Notes under the pieces: model-generated
What the model was told of the DNA's origin: nothing
Seen by the model: only the letters and a program-made list of their open reading frames with translations
Databases searched by the model: none
Shown here: one piece after another, positions 1 through 9,608 of the stretch
Position numbering within the stretch: position 1 is the first letter of the stretch
How the letters are laid out: every line of letters starts with the position of its first letter
Position numbers and translations under genes: made by a program
Assembly (NCBI GenBank): GCA_035624455.1
Contig: DASPRM010000095.1
Span: 1-43,808 of the forward strand
Reading direction: 5' to 3'
Source of the DNA: Terriglobales bacterium
GTDB lineage: Bacteria; Acidobacteriota; Terriglobia; Terriglobales; Acidobacteriaceae
Length of the DNA: 43,808 nt

Positions 1-1402
<1,402 letters not shown>

Positions 1403-1408
1403 CTGAAT

Positions 1409-1479
1409 CCCACCCTTCGCTCAGGGTGGGGCACCCAGCTTGTTTCCCACCCTTCGCCAAAAACGGGCGAAAGGGTGGG
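1409..1479 (+). repeat. Two family B hairpin repeats behind valS
   Basis: The first hairpin pairs CCCACCCT (1409-1416) with AGGGTGGG (1423-1430) around a 6-nt loop. The second pairs CCCACCCTTCGCC (1446-1458) with GGCGAAAGGGTGGG (1466-1479), with one bulged A. Both belong to the CCCCACCC/GGGTGGGG family seen again near 12942, 21237, 24389 and 26402. They lie 6 nt after the valS stop and could act as a transcript end, but there is no run of T behind them. Confidence 0.8.
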
Positions 1480-1510
1480 CCACCCAAAGGGTTTTGTTGA
1501 AGAAGTAGCT

Positions 1511-1558
1511 GGCGAGCAACGCTCGCCCTGAACGGACGAGGACGTCCGTTCCCACGTG
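1511..1558 (+). repeat. Family A double-hairpin repeat, copy A1
   Basis: First hairpin: GGCGAGC (1511-1517), loop AAC, GCTCGCC (1521-1527). Second hairpin: AACGGACG (1531-1538), loop AGGA, CGTCCGTT (1543-1550). It ends with CCCACGTG (1551-1558). The second hairpin is identical in copies A2 and A3 and has one loop change in A4. The first hairpin differs in sequence from A2 and A4 but stays fully paired. Confidence 0.85.
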
Positions 1559-1615
1559 AGTAGTGGGAGTTGTCGCAACTGGACAGGCAGGATTCCCTGT
1601 GCTGCACGAATTTGT

Positions 1616-2494
1616 ATGGATTGGACGAGCCGGCGCATCACGGCGATTCTGGAGAATGCGTTGCTGGAGGACAAGGCGACGCAGGATGCGACCACTGCCG
1701 TCTCCATCGAGCCGCAGCAGTTGGGGCTAGGGCGGATCATGGTCCGGCAGGATTGCGTGCTGGCGGGCCTGGGCGCGGTCTCGCGCATTCTTGATGTCTA
1801 CGCCAATCTCGATCACAACGTAGTGGGGCATGCGGAGGTCATCAGCCATCCGGAGGTCTTCGACGGGGTGCGTCTGCACAAAGGGCAGGTAGTAGCTACC
1901 ATTCGCCACAATGCGCGCGTGATTCTCTCCTGCGAGCGCGTGATTCTGAATCTGCTGCAGCGGTTGAGCGGCATCGCTAGCATGACGCGTCATTTTGTGG
2001 ACGCGGTCAGCGGGACGAAAGCCAAGATCCTGGATACGCGCAAGACGGTAATGGGGCTGCGAGTGCTGGATAAGTATGCGGTGCGCTGCGGAGGCGGGCA
2101 GAATCACCGTCTGGATCTTTCGGATGGGATCCTGATCAAGAACAATCACATTGCGCTGGCGGGCGGCATTGTGCCGGCGCTGGAGCGGGCGCGACGTAAT
2201 CGGCGAGGGGTCCAGGTGATCGAGATTGAGGTAAGGAATTTGTCGGAGCTGGAGCAGGCATTGCAGCACGGCGCCGAGGCTATCCTGCTCGACAACATGC
2301 CGCCGGAGGAGGTGCGGTTGGCGGTGGACCGGGTCTCGCATCATTCCCGGCGTTTGCCGCTGGAGTGCTCGGGTGGGATCACGCTGGAAAATGTTCGCGC
2401 CTACGCCGAGACCGGAATCGACTTCATTTCTGTGGGTGCTCTGACCCACTCTCCGCAGGCGGTGGACATGAATCTGCGGGTGCAGCCGGTGTAG
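1616..2494 (+). CDS. nadC: Nicotinate-nucleotide pyrophosphorylase (carboxylating)
   Basis: Quinolinate phosphoribosyltransferase: converts quinolinate and PRPP to nicotinate mononucleotide in de novo NAD synthesis. From ATG 1616 it has 292 residues, close to the usual 280-300. An upstream in-frame GTG at 1556 would add 20 residues translated from the end of repeat A1, so ATG 1616 is preferred. Family signatures are LNLLQRLSGIAS, ILDTRKTVMGLRVLDKYAV, GGGQNHRLDLSDGILIKNNH and the C-terminal LECSGGITLENVRAYAETG. No good Shine-Dalgarno is seen. nadA and nadB are not in the window, so the gene stands apart from the rest of its pathway here. Confidence 0.95.
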   Translation: MDWTSRRITAILENALLEDKATQDATTAVSIEPQQLGLGRIMVRQDCVLAGLGAVSRILDVYANLDHNVVGHAEVISHPEVFDGVRLHKGQVVATIRHNARVILSCERVILNLLQRLSGIASMTRHFVDAVSGTKAKILDTRKTVMGLRVLDKYAVRCGGGQNHRLDLSDGILIKNNHIALAGGIVPALERARRNRRGVQVIEIEVRNLSELEQALQHGAEAILLDNMPPEEVRLAVDRVSHHSRRLPLECSGGITLENVRAYAETGIDFISVGALTHSPQAVDMNLRVQPV

Positions 2495-2531
2495 CGGGGG
2501 GGAACCTCCGTCAAAGCGAAGGTTGAGCGGA

Positions 2532-3071
2532 TTATTTTCGCTGGTAGTGGATCGGCCACAGGACTTTCCAGTTCTTTCCCCGATCCGACGACATTTCCCA
2601 GCTCCAGTCGAGTGAGTTGGGGGTAATGTTGGTCCAGACCATGCGCTGCAGAATTTTTTCGCCGTTCTTGCCGGTGGTCTGGCGGCTCAGGATCATCTTG
2701 CTGCCCTTCATTTCGCCAACAAAATCGAGGTAGCTGCCCTGATCGTCGACCCAGATCTGCTGCCACTTCTGTTGTTTGGGACTGAAAGTGGAGAAGCTCA
2801 TTCCCCGCATTGGATTGGAACCGCCGCCTGTGAAATTCTCCAGGATTACACAGTCTCCAAGCACGCGAGTGATGGTGTTGGTGCCATTTTCGGCGCCCTT
2901 GCCGTCAGGGGAAGGCCAGGTGAGATTCCATTCTCCGATCCAGAAGTCGAATTGCCGCCACTCGGTGCCGGAACAGGGCGGCGCAGATGACGCCTGGGTT
3001 CCCGCCTGGAATGCGAGAGCAGGCACGCTCAACGCGAGAAGGATTATCGTGCCGAACAAGCTGGGTTTCAT
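2532..3071 (-). CDS. Secreted DUF1579-like protein
   Basis: A 179-residue protein with a signal peptide (residues 1-20, ending near ALA-FQAG), so exported. The mature part begins with the motif FDFWIGEWNLTW (about residues 46-57), followed by short beta strands with conserved Trp, as in DUF1579 and related lipocalin-like proteins common in Acidobacteriota. No catalytic residues are evident and no function is known. It is convergent with nadC (stop codons 38 nt apart) and divergent from birA. The family name is from memory of the FDFWIGxW motif and is moderately sure. Export is visible in the sequence. Confidence 0.7.
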   Translation of the reverse strand: MKPSLFGTIILLALSVPALAFQAGTQASSAPPCSGTEWRQFDFWIGEWNLTWPSPDGKGAENGTNTITRVLGDCVILENFTGGGSNPMRGMSFSTFSPKQQKWQQIWVDDQGSYLDFVGEMKGSKMILSRQTTGKNGEKILQRMVWTNITPNSLDWSWEMSSDRGKNWKVLWPIHYQRK

Positions 3072-3212
3072 GAGGAAGCTCTCAGAATAGACGGAGTTTT
3101 ATCACAATTGGGTGCGAGAGGGAGCAATAAGGGTGATGAATTGCCATATTGCGGAATCGGAGGGCAACGCGTGAGGTGGAAAGTGTAAGTTGCAAACTAA
3201 CGCACTACCAGA

Positions 3213-4334
3213 TTGCGCGAATGGGCGGGGAATGTCGATAATCGGCAAATCACCAAGTCAGCGACAAAGCGCCGCAGTTCCCGCAATCCATCTGCGAAAC
3301 GAGGCATACCACAACTCGGGTCTGGGGAGAGCGATTCGCCACTCACCGACTGCCGCCTGGGAAAGATCATCACGGTATTGAGCGGCTACCCCACGCTTGT
3401 GATCAGCGGAACCAAGCTGGCGCAGGAGATCGGAACCAGCCGCTCGGAAGTGTGGCGGTTGATCCAGCAGCTGCGCATGCTGGGAGTGGAAATCGAGGGG
3501 CATCCGGCAGCCGGTTATCAATTGAAGAAGGTTCCCGATCTGCCACTGCCTGAGATTCTGGCGCCGATGGTGCGGGGTACGATTTTTGCTGATCATCTGC
3601 TGCATGTGTACCGGATCGGGTCGACTAATGTCGCGGCAATGCGCGCGGCGGGGGAAGGCGCACCCGAGGGAACTGCATTTGTGGCCGAACATCAGACGAT
3701 GGGCCGGGGACGCAGCGGCCACTCGTGGGAATCGCCGCCATCGAGTGGAATTTATCTTTCCGCGATTCTGCGTCCAGCGCTGGCTCCGGCAGACGTCCTG
3801 GCGCTCTCCCTAGCTTTAGGTCTGGCGGTGGCAGCCGCAGTGGAGGAAGTGGCGAAGGTGAGAGCGGACCTGCGCTGGCCGAACGATCTACTGCTGGGCG
3901 GCAAGAAGTTTTGCGGCATCCTGATCGAGCTGAACGCCGAGGTCACCCGTGTGCAGTATGCCGTAGTTGGAATCGGGATCAACGTCAACCAGCAGCAGTT
4001 TCCATCAGAGTTGCAGGATATCGCGACGTCGTTGCGAATCGAGACTGGGCGAAGCTGGTCGCGGGTGGAGCTTACAGCGGCTTTGCTAAAATCGCTGCAC
4101 CGGGAATACAGCAGGCTGATTCAGAGTGATCGAGGGGCGGTACGCGATTCGATTTTGCGGCGCTTCGAGCAACATTCCAGCTATGCACGCGGGAAGCGCG
4201 TGTATGTAGAGGAGAATGGCGGCTACGAAGGTGTAACCGCCGGACTCGACGATCGCGGTTTTCTACGCGTGGAGACGCCAGGTGGCACGCGCACGGTTTT
4301 GTCGGGTGGAGTACGCGCGATTCCCGGTAATTGA
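3213..4334 (+). CDS. birA: Biotin--[acetyl-CoA-carboxylase] ligase / biotin repressor
   Basis: Makes biotinyl-5'-AMP and transfers biotin to the acetyl-CoA carboxylase carrier protein. An N-terminal winged helix (about residues 51-105, SGTKLAQEIGTSRSEVWRL) suggests it also represses transcription. Ligase motifs are GRGRSGHSWESP (164-175), RWPNDLLLGGKKFCGILIE (221-239) and VVGIGINVN (251-259). The C-terminal domain is small and SH3-like. The start is uncertain: the frame opens with TTG at 3213 and gives 373 residues, some 50 more than usual, with an Arg/Ser-rich first 50 residues unlike the family. There is no ATG or GTG between there and the HTH. TTG 3378 would give 318 residues but removes the first HTH helix. 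coaX follows after 6 nt, so the two are probably co-transcribed. Confidence 0.93.
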   Translation: MREWAGNVDNRQITKSATKRRSSRNPSAKRGIPQLGSGESDSPLTDCRLGKIITVLSGYPTLVISGTKLAQEIGTSRSEVWRLIQQLRMLGVEIEGHPAAGYQLKKVPDLPLPEILAPMVRGTIFADHLLHVYRIGSTNVAAMRAAGEGAPEGTAFVAEHQTMGRGRSGHSWESPPSSGIYLSAILRPALAPADVLALSLALGLAVAAAVEEVAKVRADLRWPNDLLLGGKKFCGILIELNAEVTRVQYAVVGIGINVNQQQFPSELQDIATSLRIETGRSWSRVELTAALLKSLHREYSRLIQSDRGAVRDSILRRFEQHSSYARGKRVYVEENGGYEGVTAGLDDRGFLRVETPGGTRTVLSGGVRAIPGN

Positions 4335-4340
4335 TTTCTC

Positions 4341-5159
4341 ATGCTTCTTGTCCTGGATGTCGGCAACACCAACACGGTGCTCGGAGTTTTTGACCAATCC
4401 GAGCAGGGCGGACGTTACGACCGCATTGTGGCGCACTGGCGCGTGGGCACGCTGAAAACGCAGACGGTCGACGAGTACGGGGTGCTGTTCCGCAATCTGT
4501 TCGCCACGGCGGGGCTGGATGTGGGACCGCTGCGCGGGATCGTGATCTCCTCGGTGGTTCCGCCACTCAACTCTACATTGCATGAGGTTTGCGAGAAGTA
4601 CTTTCACGTGCAGCCGCTATTCGTAGAGCCGGGAGTGAAGACCGGCATGCCGCTGCTGATGGACAACCCGCAGGAGGTGGGCGCCGATCGCGTGGTCAAC
4701 AGCGTGGCTGCGTACGAGAAGTTCGGCGGTCCGTGCGTGGCAGTGGATTTCGGCACGGCGACGACCTTCGACGCGGTCTCGGCAAAGGGAGAATACCTGG
4801 GCGGCATAATCGCTCCGGGGATTGGCATCTCGGCGGAGGCGCTATTCGAGCACACGGCGCGCTTGCCGCGGGTGGACATCCGGCGGCCCAACCGCATAAT
4901 CGGCACCAACACGGTCAGCGCCATGCAGTCGGGGTTGTTCTATGGCTATCTCGGCCTGGTGGACGGAATCCTGGAGCGCGTGCTGGCGGAACTGGGACCG
5001 GAAACCAAGGTGGTGGCCACCGGGGGACTGGCTCCCCTGATCGGAGACCATTCGCGTTTCATCAAACATGTGGACGATCTGCTCACACTCGAGGGACTGC
5101 GAATCATATGGGAGCGGAATCCGGGGCCGGCAAAGAAGCGGGCGGCGCGGCAGGGATGA
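4341..5159 (+). CDS. coaX: Type III pantothenate kinase
   Basis: Phosphorylates pantothenate in the first step of coenzyme A synthesis. Length is 272 residues, normal for CoaX. The ASKHA-fold phosphate-binding motif DVGNTNTVLGVF is at residues 6-17. The second conserved block (GADRVVNSVAAYEKFGG, then VAVDFGTATTFDAVS) is complete, as is the late TGGLAPLI block. It begins 6 nt after birA with no clear Shine-Dalgarno of its own, suggesting translational coupling. The birA-coaX pairing is common in bacteria and joins two cofactor genes that both serve fatty-acid synthesis. Confidence 0.96.
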   Translation: MLLVLDVGNTNTVLGVFDQSEQGGRYDRIVAHWRVGTLKTQTVDEYGVLFRNLFATAGLDVGPLRGIVISSVVPPLNSTLHEVCEKYFHVQPLFVEPGVKTGMPLLMDNPQEVGADRVVNSVAAYEKFGGPCVAVDFGTATTFDAVSAKGEYLGGIIAPGIGISAEALFEHTARLPRVDIRRPNRIIGTNTVSAMQSGLFYGYLGLVDGILERVLAELGPETKVVATGGLAPLIGDHSRFIKHVDDLLTLEGLRIIWERNPGPAKKRAARQG

Positions 5160-5203
5160 TAAGGCGAGTCGAGCAGGATGATGACACCGTCCTCTGACCC
5201 GGG

Positions 5204-6376
5204 TTAGCTTGCAAATTGAAGGATCAGACACTTCAGATAGTTGGTTTCGGGAACCTGCAACAGGATCGGGTGATCCCGGGCCTGGTTGCGTTTTTCCAGG
5301 ACGCGGGGAGAGCGGCGAGCGTCGGCTGCGGCTGAGCGCAGCATTTCCACGAAGTCGTACTCTCCCACGTGGTGAGAACAGGTGCAGGTGAGCAGAATTC
5401 CTCCCGGGCGCAGCATCTTCATGGCGCGAAGATTCAATTCCTTATAGCCGCGCAGAGCATTGGGCAGGTCACGTCGCGTCTTGGCGAACGCTGGCGGATC
5501 CAGAATGATGGTGTCGTATGGTGTGCGGGCGGCGGCGTAATCCTTGAGGAGGTCGAAGGCGTTGGCTTCGATCCACTCGATCTCCGGGCGATCATTTTTT
5601 GAGCGGTTCAACTGCTCGTTGCGTTCGGCGGCCTCCAGGGCGGGGCGGGAGCTGTCCACCGCAGTGACTCTGGCGCAGTGCGACGCAAGGTGGAGCGCAA
5701 ATCCGCCCTGATGGGTGAACACGTCCAGGGCGTCGCCGAAAGCGTACTGCGCGGCGGCAGCGTAGTTCTCGCGCTGGTCGAGGAAGGCGCCGGTTTTCTG
5801 ACCCTGCATGCCGTCGTAATGAAACTGGACACCGTTCATGCGGATGATGGTCGAGGTTTTGTCGCCGAGAAGCAGGCCGGTCTGTCGCGGAGGCAATTGT
5901 TCGAGCTCACGGATGCGATCGTCCACACGCTCGAGAATGGCAGCGGGTTTGAGTTCGTCGAGCAGAGTGGCGATCAGCGCTTCTTGTATCGTGTCACGAT
6001 CTGTTGCCTGGGTGAGGAATTGCAGGGCGAGAATATCGTTGTAGCGGTCGGCAATGATTCCGGGCAGTTGATCGGCCTCGCCGTAGATCAGCCGGTAAGC
6101 ATCGGAGTTCTCGACAAGCCGGCGGCGCAGGCGCACTGCCGCTTTGACGCGCTCCTTGACTAAAGTCGGGACATCCGGGTGCGGCCGGGATCCAGTCCAG
6201 ATCATGCGTAAGGCAATCTGAGAGGAACTGCTGTAGAAGGCGGAGCCGATGACGTTGCCAGTCGGGTCCGCTACCTCGACAAGCGAGCCGGGAGGAAATT
6301 CAAGCCGGGAGGGCAGGTCGGAGCGGTACACCCAGACGTGACCCTGGCGCAGCCGGGAGGCCGCGCGCTGGCTCAC
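5204..6376 (-). CDS. RlmI/RlmK-type 23S rRNA (cytosine-C5) methyltransferase
   Basis: Class I SAM-dependent methyltransferase of the RlmI family, which methylates a cytosine in 23S rRNA. The N-terminal PUA RNA-binding domain (QRAASRLRQGHVWVYRSD, residues 3-20, to about 75) is followed by the central EEHD-like region and a Rossmann methyltransferase domain (DVFTHQGGFALHLA as the SAM-binding loop). The catalytic-loop motif is ILDPPAFAKTRRD, and TCTCSHHV holds the catalytic Cys region. Length is 390 residues, as expected. The start used is GTG 6376. The frame upstream (EIPIVTV before SQRA) looks family-like, so translation may begin slightly earlier. It lies 23 nt behind a TPR gene and ends a four-gene minus-strand run. 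The exact target base is inferred from the family. Confidence 0.9.
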   Translation of the reverse strand: MSQRAASRLRQGHVWVYRSDLPSRLEFPPGSLVEVADPTGNVIGSAFYSSSSQIALRMIWTGSRPHPDVPTLVKERVKAAVRLRRRLVENSDAYRLIYGEADQLPGIIADRYNDILALQFLTQATDRDTIQEALIATLLDELKPAAILERVDDRIRELEQLPPRQTGLLLGDKTSTIIRMNGVQFHYDGMQGQKTGAFLDQRENYAAAAQYAFGDALDVFTHQGGFALHLASHCARVTAVDSSRPALEAAERNEQLNRSKNDRPEIEWIEANAFDLLKDYAAARTPYDTIILDPPAFAKTRRDLPNALRGYKELNLRAMKMLRPGGILLTCTCSHHVGEYDFVEMLRSAAADARRSPRVLEKRNQARDHPILLQVPETNYLKCLILQFAS

Positions 6377-6399
6377 GGTTACGATCGGAATTTCGGCCG

Positions 6400-7404
6400 C
6401 TACTGCGCTTGTGCCTGCAGCTTGGCCAATAGTTGCCGCACTGCGGGGGCGCGTGGACTGTCGGGGCTTTCTTTCAGGTATATTTCAAACTCCACTGCCG
6501 CTTCTTTCGGCTCACGCTGGGCCATGAGTATATTGCCGGCAATCAAGTGCACTTCGGAATAGCGTTCGTGAGGCATGAGGTGCACTCGTCGCGCGGTCGC
6601 CAAGGCCTCATCATAGTTTTTGCCCATATAAAGCGCACGCGCCAACAAAGCCAGGGCTTCCACGTTGCTGGGATCGACAGCGAGAGCTTTGTTAAGCTGG
6701 GCAGTAGCGTCGCTTGAGTTCTGGTCGTTGAGTGCGAGACGAGCCAGATTGATATATCCCGGCACGAAGCGTTCGTCGAGGCTGATGGATTTCTCAAAAT
6801 TCGATTTGGCCTGGTCTTTCTGCGCCTGCTTCATCGCGACAACGCCGAGGTTGTTGTAAGCGCGGGCATACTGGGGATAAATCTCGATCGCCTTCTGAAA
6901 TCGGATGGACGCAGTCTTCAGATCTTCCTTTGCAAAAGCATCGTTACCCTTATCCAGCTCGGACTTGGCGGCAGGCGGAGCGTTGAGATCAGACAGGGAG
7001 ACGATAGGTTGCTGATGGGGAGCGGGCGCAGCCTCGGCGGCGGCTGCCGGTGTCTTGACCGCGACGTGCACATATTCGGTGTGTTCGCCCTCGCCGGTTT
7101 GAATGTTAAACAGGTCTGTGGTCACGGTGTCGATAGAATTGCCCGAGATGCGGATCTTGTAATTCCCCGAGCCGACATCGTGAAAGGTGGCGGTGCCGTC
7201 AAAAGCGGAGAAGGTCTCCGACATCGGTACGCCGCCGGCATTGAGGAGCTGGACCCGAAGATGCTCTTCGGAAACTTGCCTGTCAGTTTGAGAGGAAATG
7301 CGGATGACCAGGTCGGATCCAGCTTGCGATCCGGGCCGACCGCGCTGGCCGAACAGAGGAGCGGCTAAGAGCAGAAGTGAAAGCAGGAACAGGTGCCGTC
7401 GCAT
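6400..7404 (-). CDS. Secreted TPR protein, paralogue 1
   Basis: A 334-residue exported protein: signal peptide (about 1-19, MRRHLFLLSLLLLAAPLFGQ), a beta-rich domain resembling a carboxypeptidase-regulatory fold (about 30-120), a Pro/Ala linker, then about five tetratricopeptide repeats (140-320) for protein binding. It ends in SPDSPRAPAVRQLLAKLQAQAQ-like sequence shared with its neighbour. A GGAGG Shine-Dalgarno precedes ATG 7404. It lies 83 nt after the paralogue at 7488-8495 with the same domain order, so the pair arose by tandem duplication. No specific function can be assigned. A periplasmic scaffolding role is inferred. Confidence 0.8.
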   Translation of the reverse strand: MRRHLFLLSLLLLAAPLFGQRGRPGSQAGSDLVIRISSQTDRQVSEEHLRVQLLNAGGVPMSETFSAFDGTATFHDVGSGNYKIRISGNSIDTVTTDLFNIQTGEGEHTEYVHVAVKTPAAAAEAAPAPHQQPIVSLSDLNAPPAAKSELDKGNDAFAKEDLKTASIRFQKAIEIYPQYARAYNNLGVVAMKQAQKDQAKSNFEKSISLDERFVPGYINLARLALNDQNSSDATAQLNKALAVDPSNVEALALLARALYMGKNYDEALATARRVHLMPHERYSEVHLIAGNILMAQREPKEAAVEFEIYLKESPDSPRAPAVRQLLAKLQAQAQ

Positions 7405-7487
7405 GGTGCCTCCAACGCAGTGGCTGCCTTGGTTCGAAGTTCCGTTTATCGCTTGCGGTACGCCCCGCGGGGCGGCTGCAAGATCGG

Positions 7488-8495
7488 CTATTGAGCCTGG
7501 GCCTGCATTTTCGCCAGAGCTTGCCTCACCTGGGAAGCGCGCGGGCTGTCTGGATACTCCTGCAGGTAAGTCTCATACTCGGCGATCGCTTCCGGTTCAT
7601 GATGCTGAAGCACGAGCACGTCGGCCGCCACCAGGTGGACATCGGCATATCCCTGATGCGGGATGCTGTGGGCCTTGCGGGCGGTAGCGAGGGCTTGATC
7701 CAGATCCTGGTTCATGAGTTGCACACTAGCCAACAACGACAACGCTTCCAGATTGTTGGGAGCGATAGCCAGCGCTTTGTTGAGCAACACCGTGGCGTCG
7801 GGAAAATTCTTGTCGGCAACCGCCAGGCGCGCCAGATTGATATAGCCGGGAGCAAAATGGTCATTTACGCTGACCGATTTCTGAAAGGCGTCTTTCGCCT
7901 GGATAGGGTCGCCCATCTTCATCAGGGTAACGCCGAGGTTGTAATAAGCTTGCGAATATTGCGGGTAAATGGCGACAGCTTTTTGGAAGCGCTCAACCGC
8001 TTTGTTGAGATCCCCTTTAGTGAAGGCCTCCATCCCCTTATCCATTTCGTTCCTGGCTTTGGGAGGGACATTCAACTCGGCCGCAGAGATGGTCGGGCCG
8101 CCAGAAGTTGGACTGGCCTGCGCCCTTTGATCACCCCGCGGAGCTCTAAGATTCACATGGACCACTTCGCGATGCATGCCTTCGCCCGGCATGATCGCGA
8201 AGACATCTGAAGTCGTGGTCTCGATCGCGGTGCCGCTGACCCGCACGCGGTAGGAGCCGGGATTCATACCATGGAACAGCGCGAAGCCCTCGCCGCCGGT
8301 GCTGGCGGTATCAATGGGGACGCCATCGACAGAGGTCAACTCAACCTGCACTGCATTTTCGATGGAACGATCATTGGCAGTGACGACCTGAATGCGGACT
8401 TCCGCGGGCCGGCTCACATTGGGGGGCGCGCCACGTTGGGCCCAGGAGAAGACGGAGCAGGCGATGAGGGTAAGGGTAAACAGAGATGCGCGCAT
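7488..8495 (-). CDS. Secreted TPR protein, paralogue 2
   Basis: A 335-residue exported protein built like the downstream gene at 6400-7404: signal peptide (1-19, ending FSWAQ), the RG.P sequence after cleavage, a beta domain (FALFHGMNPGSYRVRVSG) and TPRs from about residue 140 (AYYNLGVTLMKMGDPIQAKD). The C-terminus SPRASQVRQALAKMQAQAQ nearly matches the paralogue. It has a strong Shine-Dalgarno (GGGGAGGTG) before ATG 8495 and starts 17 nt after the zinc-ribbon gene, so it is very likely in the same transcript. The two copies differ at many positions, so the duplication is old. Function unknown. Confidence 0.8.
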   Translation of the reverse strand: MRASLFTLTLIACSVFSWAQRGAPPNVSRPAEVRIQVVTANDRSIENAVQVELTSVDGVPIDTASTGGEGFALFHGMNPGSYRVRVSGTAIETTTSDVFAIMPGEGMHREVVHVNLRAPRGDQRAQASPTSGGPTISAAELNVPPKARNEMDKGMEAFTKGDLNKAVERFQKAVAIYPQYSQAYYNLGVTLMKMGDPIQAKDAFQKSVSVNDHFAPGYINLARLAVADKNFPDATVLLNKALAIAPNNLEALSLLASVQLMNQDLDQALATARKAHSIPHQGYADVHLVAADVLVLQHHEPEAIAEYETYLQEYPDSPRASQVRQALAKMQAQAQ

Positions 8496-8512
8496 GATCC
8501 ACCTCCCCGAAG

Positions 8513-9289
8513 CTAGTGAGCGGGAAGATTGTTGCTGACCGGCTTTTCTGCTACTGCACCCTGCTCACTCACCGCTTCCGGCTCGTGCGAGGGGTCATAA
8601 AAGAGGATGCGATTACAGGAATCACAAGTTAGCAAGTGTTGATTGCTCTGCACGTCGTTGTAGATCTGGGGCCGCAACATCACCTGGCATGCAGAGCAGC
8701 GATGATTGATGGCTTCGGCGATGGCACTACCGCGGAGTTTGAGAACGCGATCGTAGTGGCGCAGAGCATCGGAGTCGGTAGCCGAACGCAGGCTCTCCCG
8801 TTGCGCTTTAAAATCGGCCAGCAGCTTTTCGTCTTCTGCGGTGCGGGCGCGGGCTTCGGTTTTTTCCTTTTCGATGGCCGCGGTGTGGGTGCGCAACTCG
8901 CCTTCGGTCTGCTTGACGATGCGCTCTTTGTCTTCGGCATCGAGCATGATTTCCAGGATTTTGTCTTCGAAGTTGCGAATCTGCTGCTCGGAAAACTCGA
9001 CTTCGTGGGTCAGAGCTTTATATTCCTGGTTGGTCTTCACGGCGAGCTGCTGCTCGCGATACTTGGAAATTTTCTGCTGGAGAGATTGAATTTCGCCTTC
9101 GTATTTGCGGCGGGCTTGCTCGTCGGCCTTGAGAACTCCTTTAGCAGCCTCCATGCGCTCGCGAGAGGATCGCAGTTTCTCTTCGATGGCCGCTACGCGC
9201 TTAGGCAACGAGGCAATCTCGGCGGTGAGGCGCGCGATTTCCCGGTCAACTTTTTGCAGTTCAATCAGATTCTGCAGGTCAGAATTCAT
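8513..9289 (-). CDS. C4-type zinc-ribbon coiled-coil protein
   Basis: A 258-residue protein with a long N-terminal coiled coil (about 1-180, rich in Glu, Lys, Arg and Gln: LIELQKVDREIARLTAEIA) and a C-terminal zinc ribbon with two CxxC pairs (CSAC and CDSC) near residues 200-235. This is the layout of the widespread C4 zinc-ribbon family of putative nucleic-acid-binding proteins. ATG 9289 is chosen because the family starts with this LxxLQxxD helix. An in-frame start at 9379 would add 30 unrelated residues. It heads the minus-strand run with two TPR genes and the rRNA methyltransferase. The RNA link is inferred. Confidence 0.85.
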   Translation of the reverse strand: MNSDLQNLIELQKVDREIARLTAEIASLPKRVAAIEEKLRSSRERMEAAKGVLKADEQARRKYEGEIQSLQQKISKYREQQLAVKTNQEYKALTHEVEFSEQQIRNFEDKILEIMLDAEDKERIVKQTEGELRTHTAAIEKEKTEARARTAEDEKLLADFKAQRESLRSATDSDALRHYDRVLKLRGSAIAEAINHRCSACQVMLRPQIYNDVQSNQHLLTCDSCNRILFYDPSHEPEAVSEQGAVAEKPVSNNLPAH

Positions 9290-9608
9290 GGAGGGCCAGG
9301 TGCGGAGATTGTAACACGCATGGTGAACGCTTCGGGTTGGGCAGCAGGAACATGCAACATGTAAGTGATTTGGGATCAATGTGATGCTTCGGGTCGTGTG
9401 GACTTCGGGCGGGCTGGGAGGAAGCAGGAGGCGGTGTCAGAGGCTGTCGAAGGCTGCAGACACGAGTGTCCGGGCCACACGCGTGTCCAAGCCACACCTT
9501 CTTGTTGATAACACGCGGACAGGAGTGTCCAGGTCACCGAGTGTCGCGCCATATGGCAGTGTAGACTCTTATGTTTCCCCTCACCCTTGCTGAAGTCTAG
9601 GAGCCTGA
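9290..9608. other. Intergenic region with GTGTCC/CCACAC tandem repeats
   Basis: There is no gene in this 319-bp gap between divergent genes. At 9464-9479, 9481-9496 and 9533-9548 there are three units of the form (G)xGTGTCCxxGxCACx, the first two adjacent. They look like a decayed tandem array. The short open frames across it have no family features. Confidence 0.6.

Noticed and set aside
1409-1558. Rho-independent terminator of valS
   Set aside because: The hairpins are strong but have no T run, and the same sequences recur elsewhere as interspersed repeats.
9464-9548. Possible CRISPR array
   Set aside because: The units are too short and irregular, with no spacers of constant length and no cas genes.
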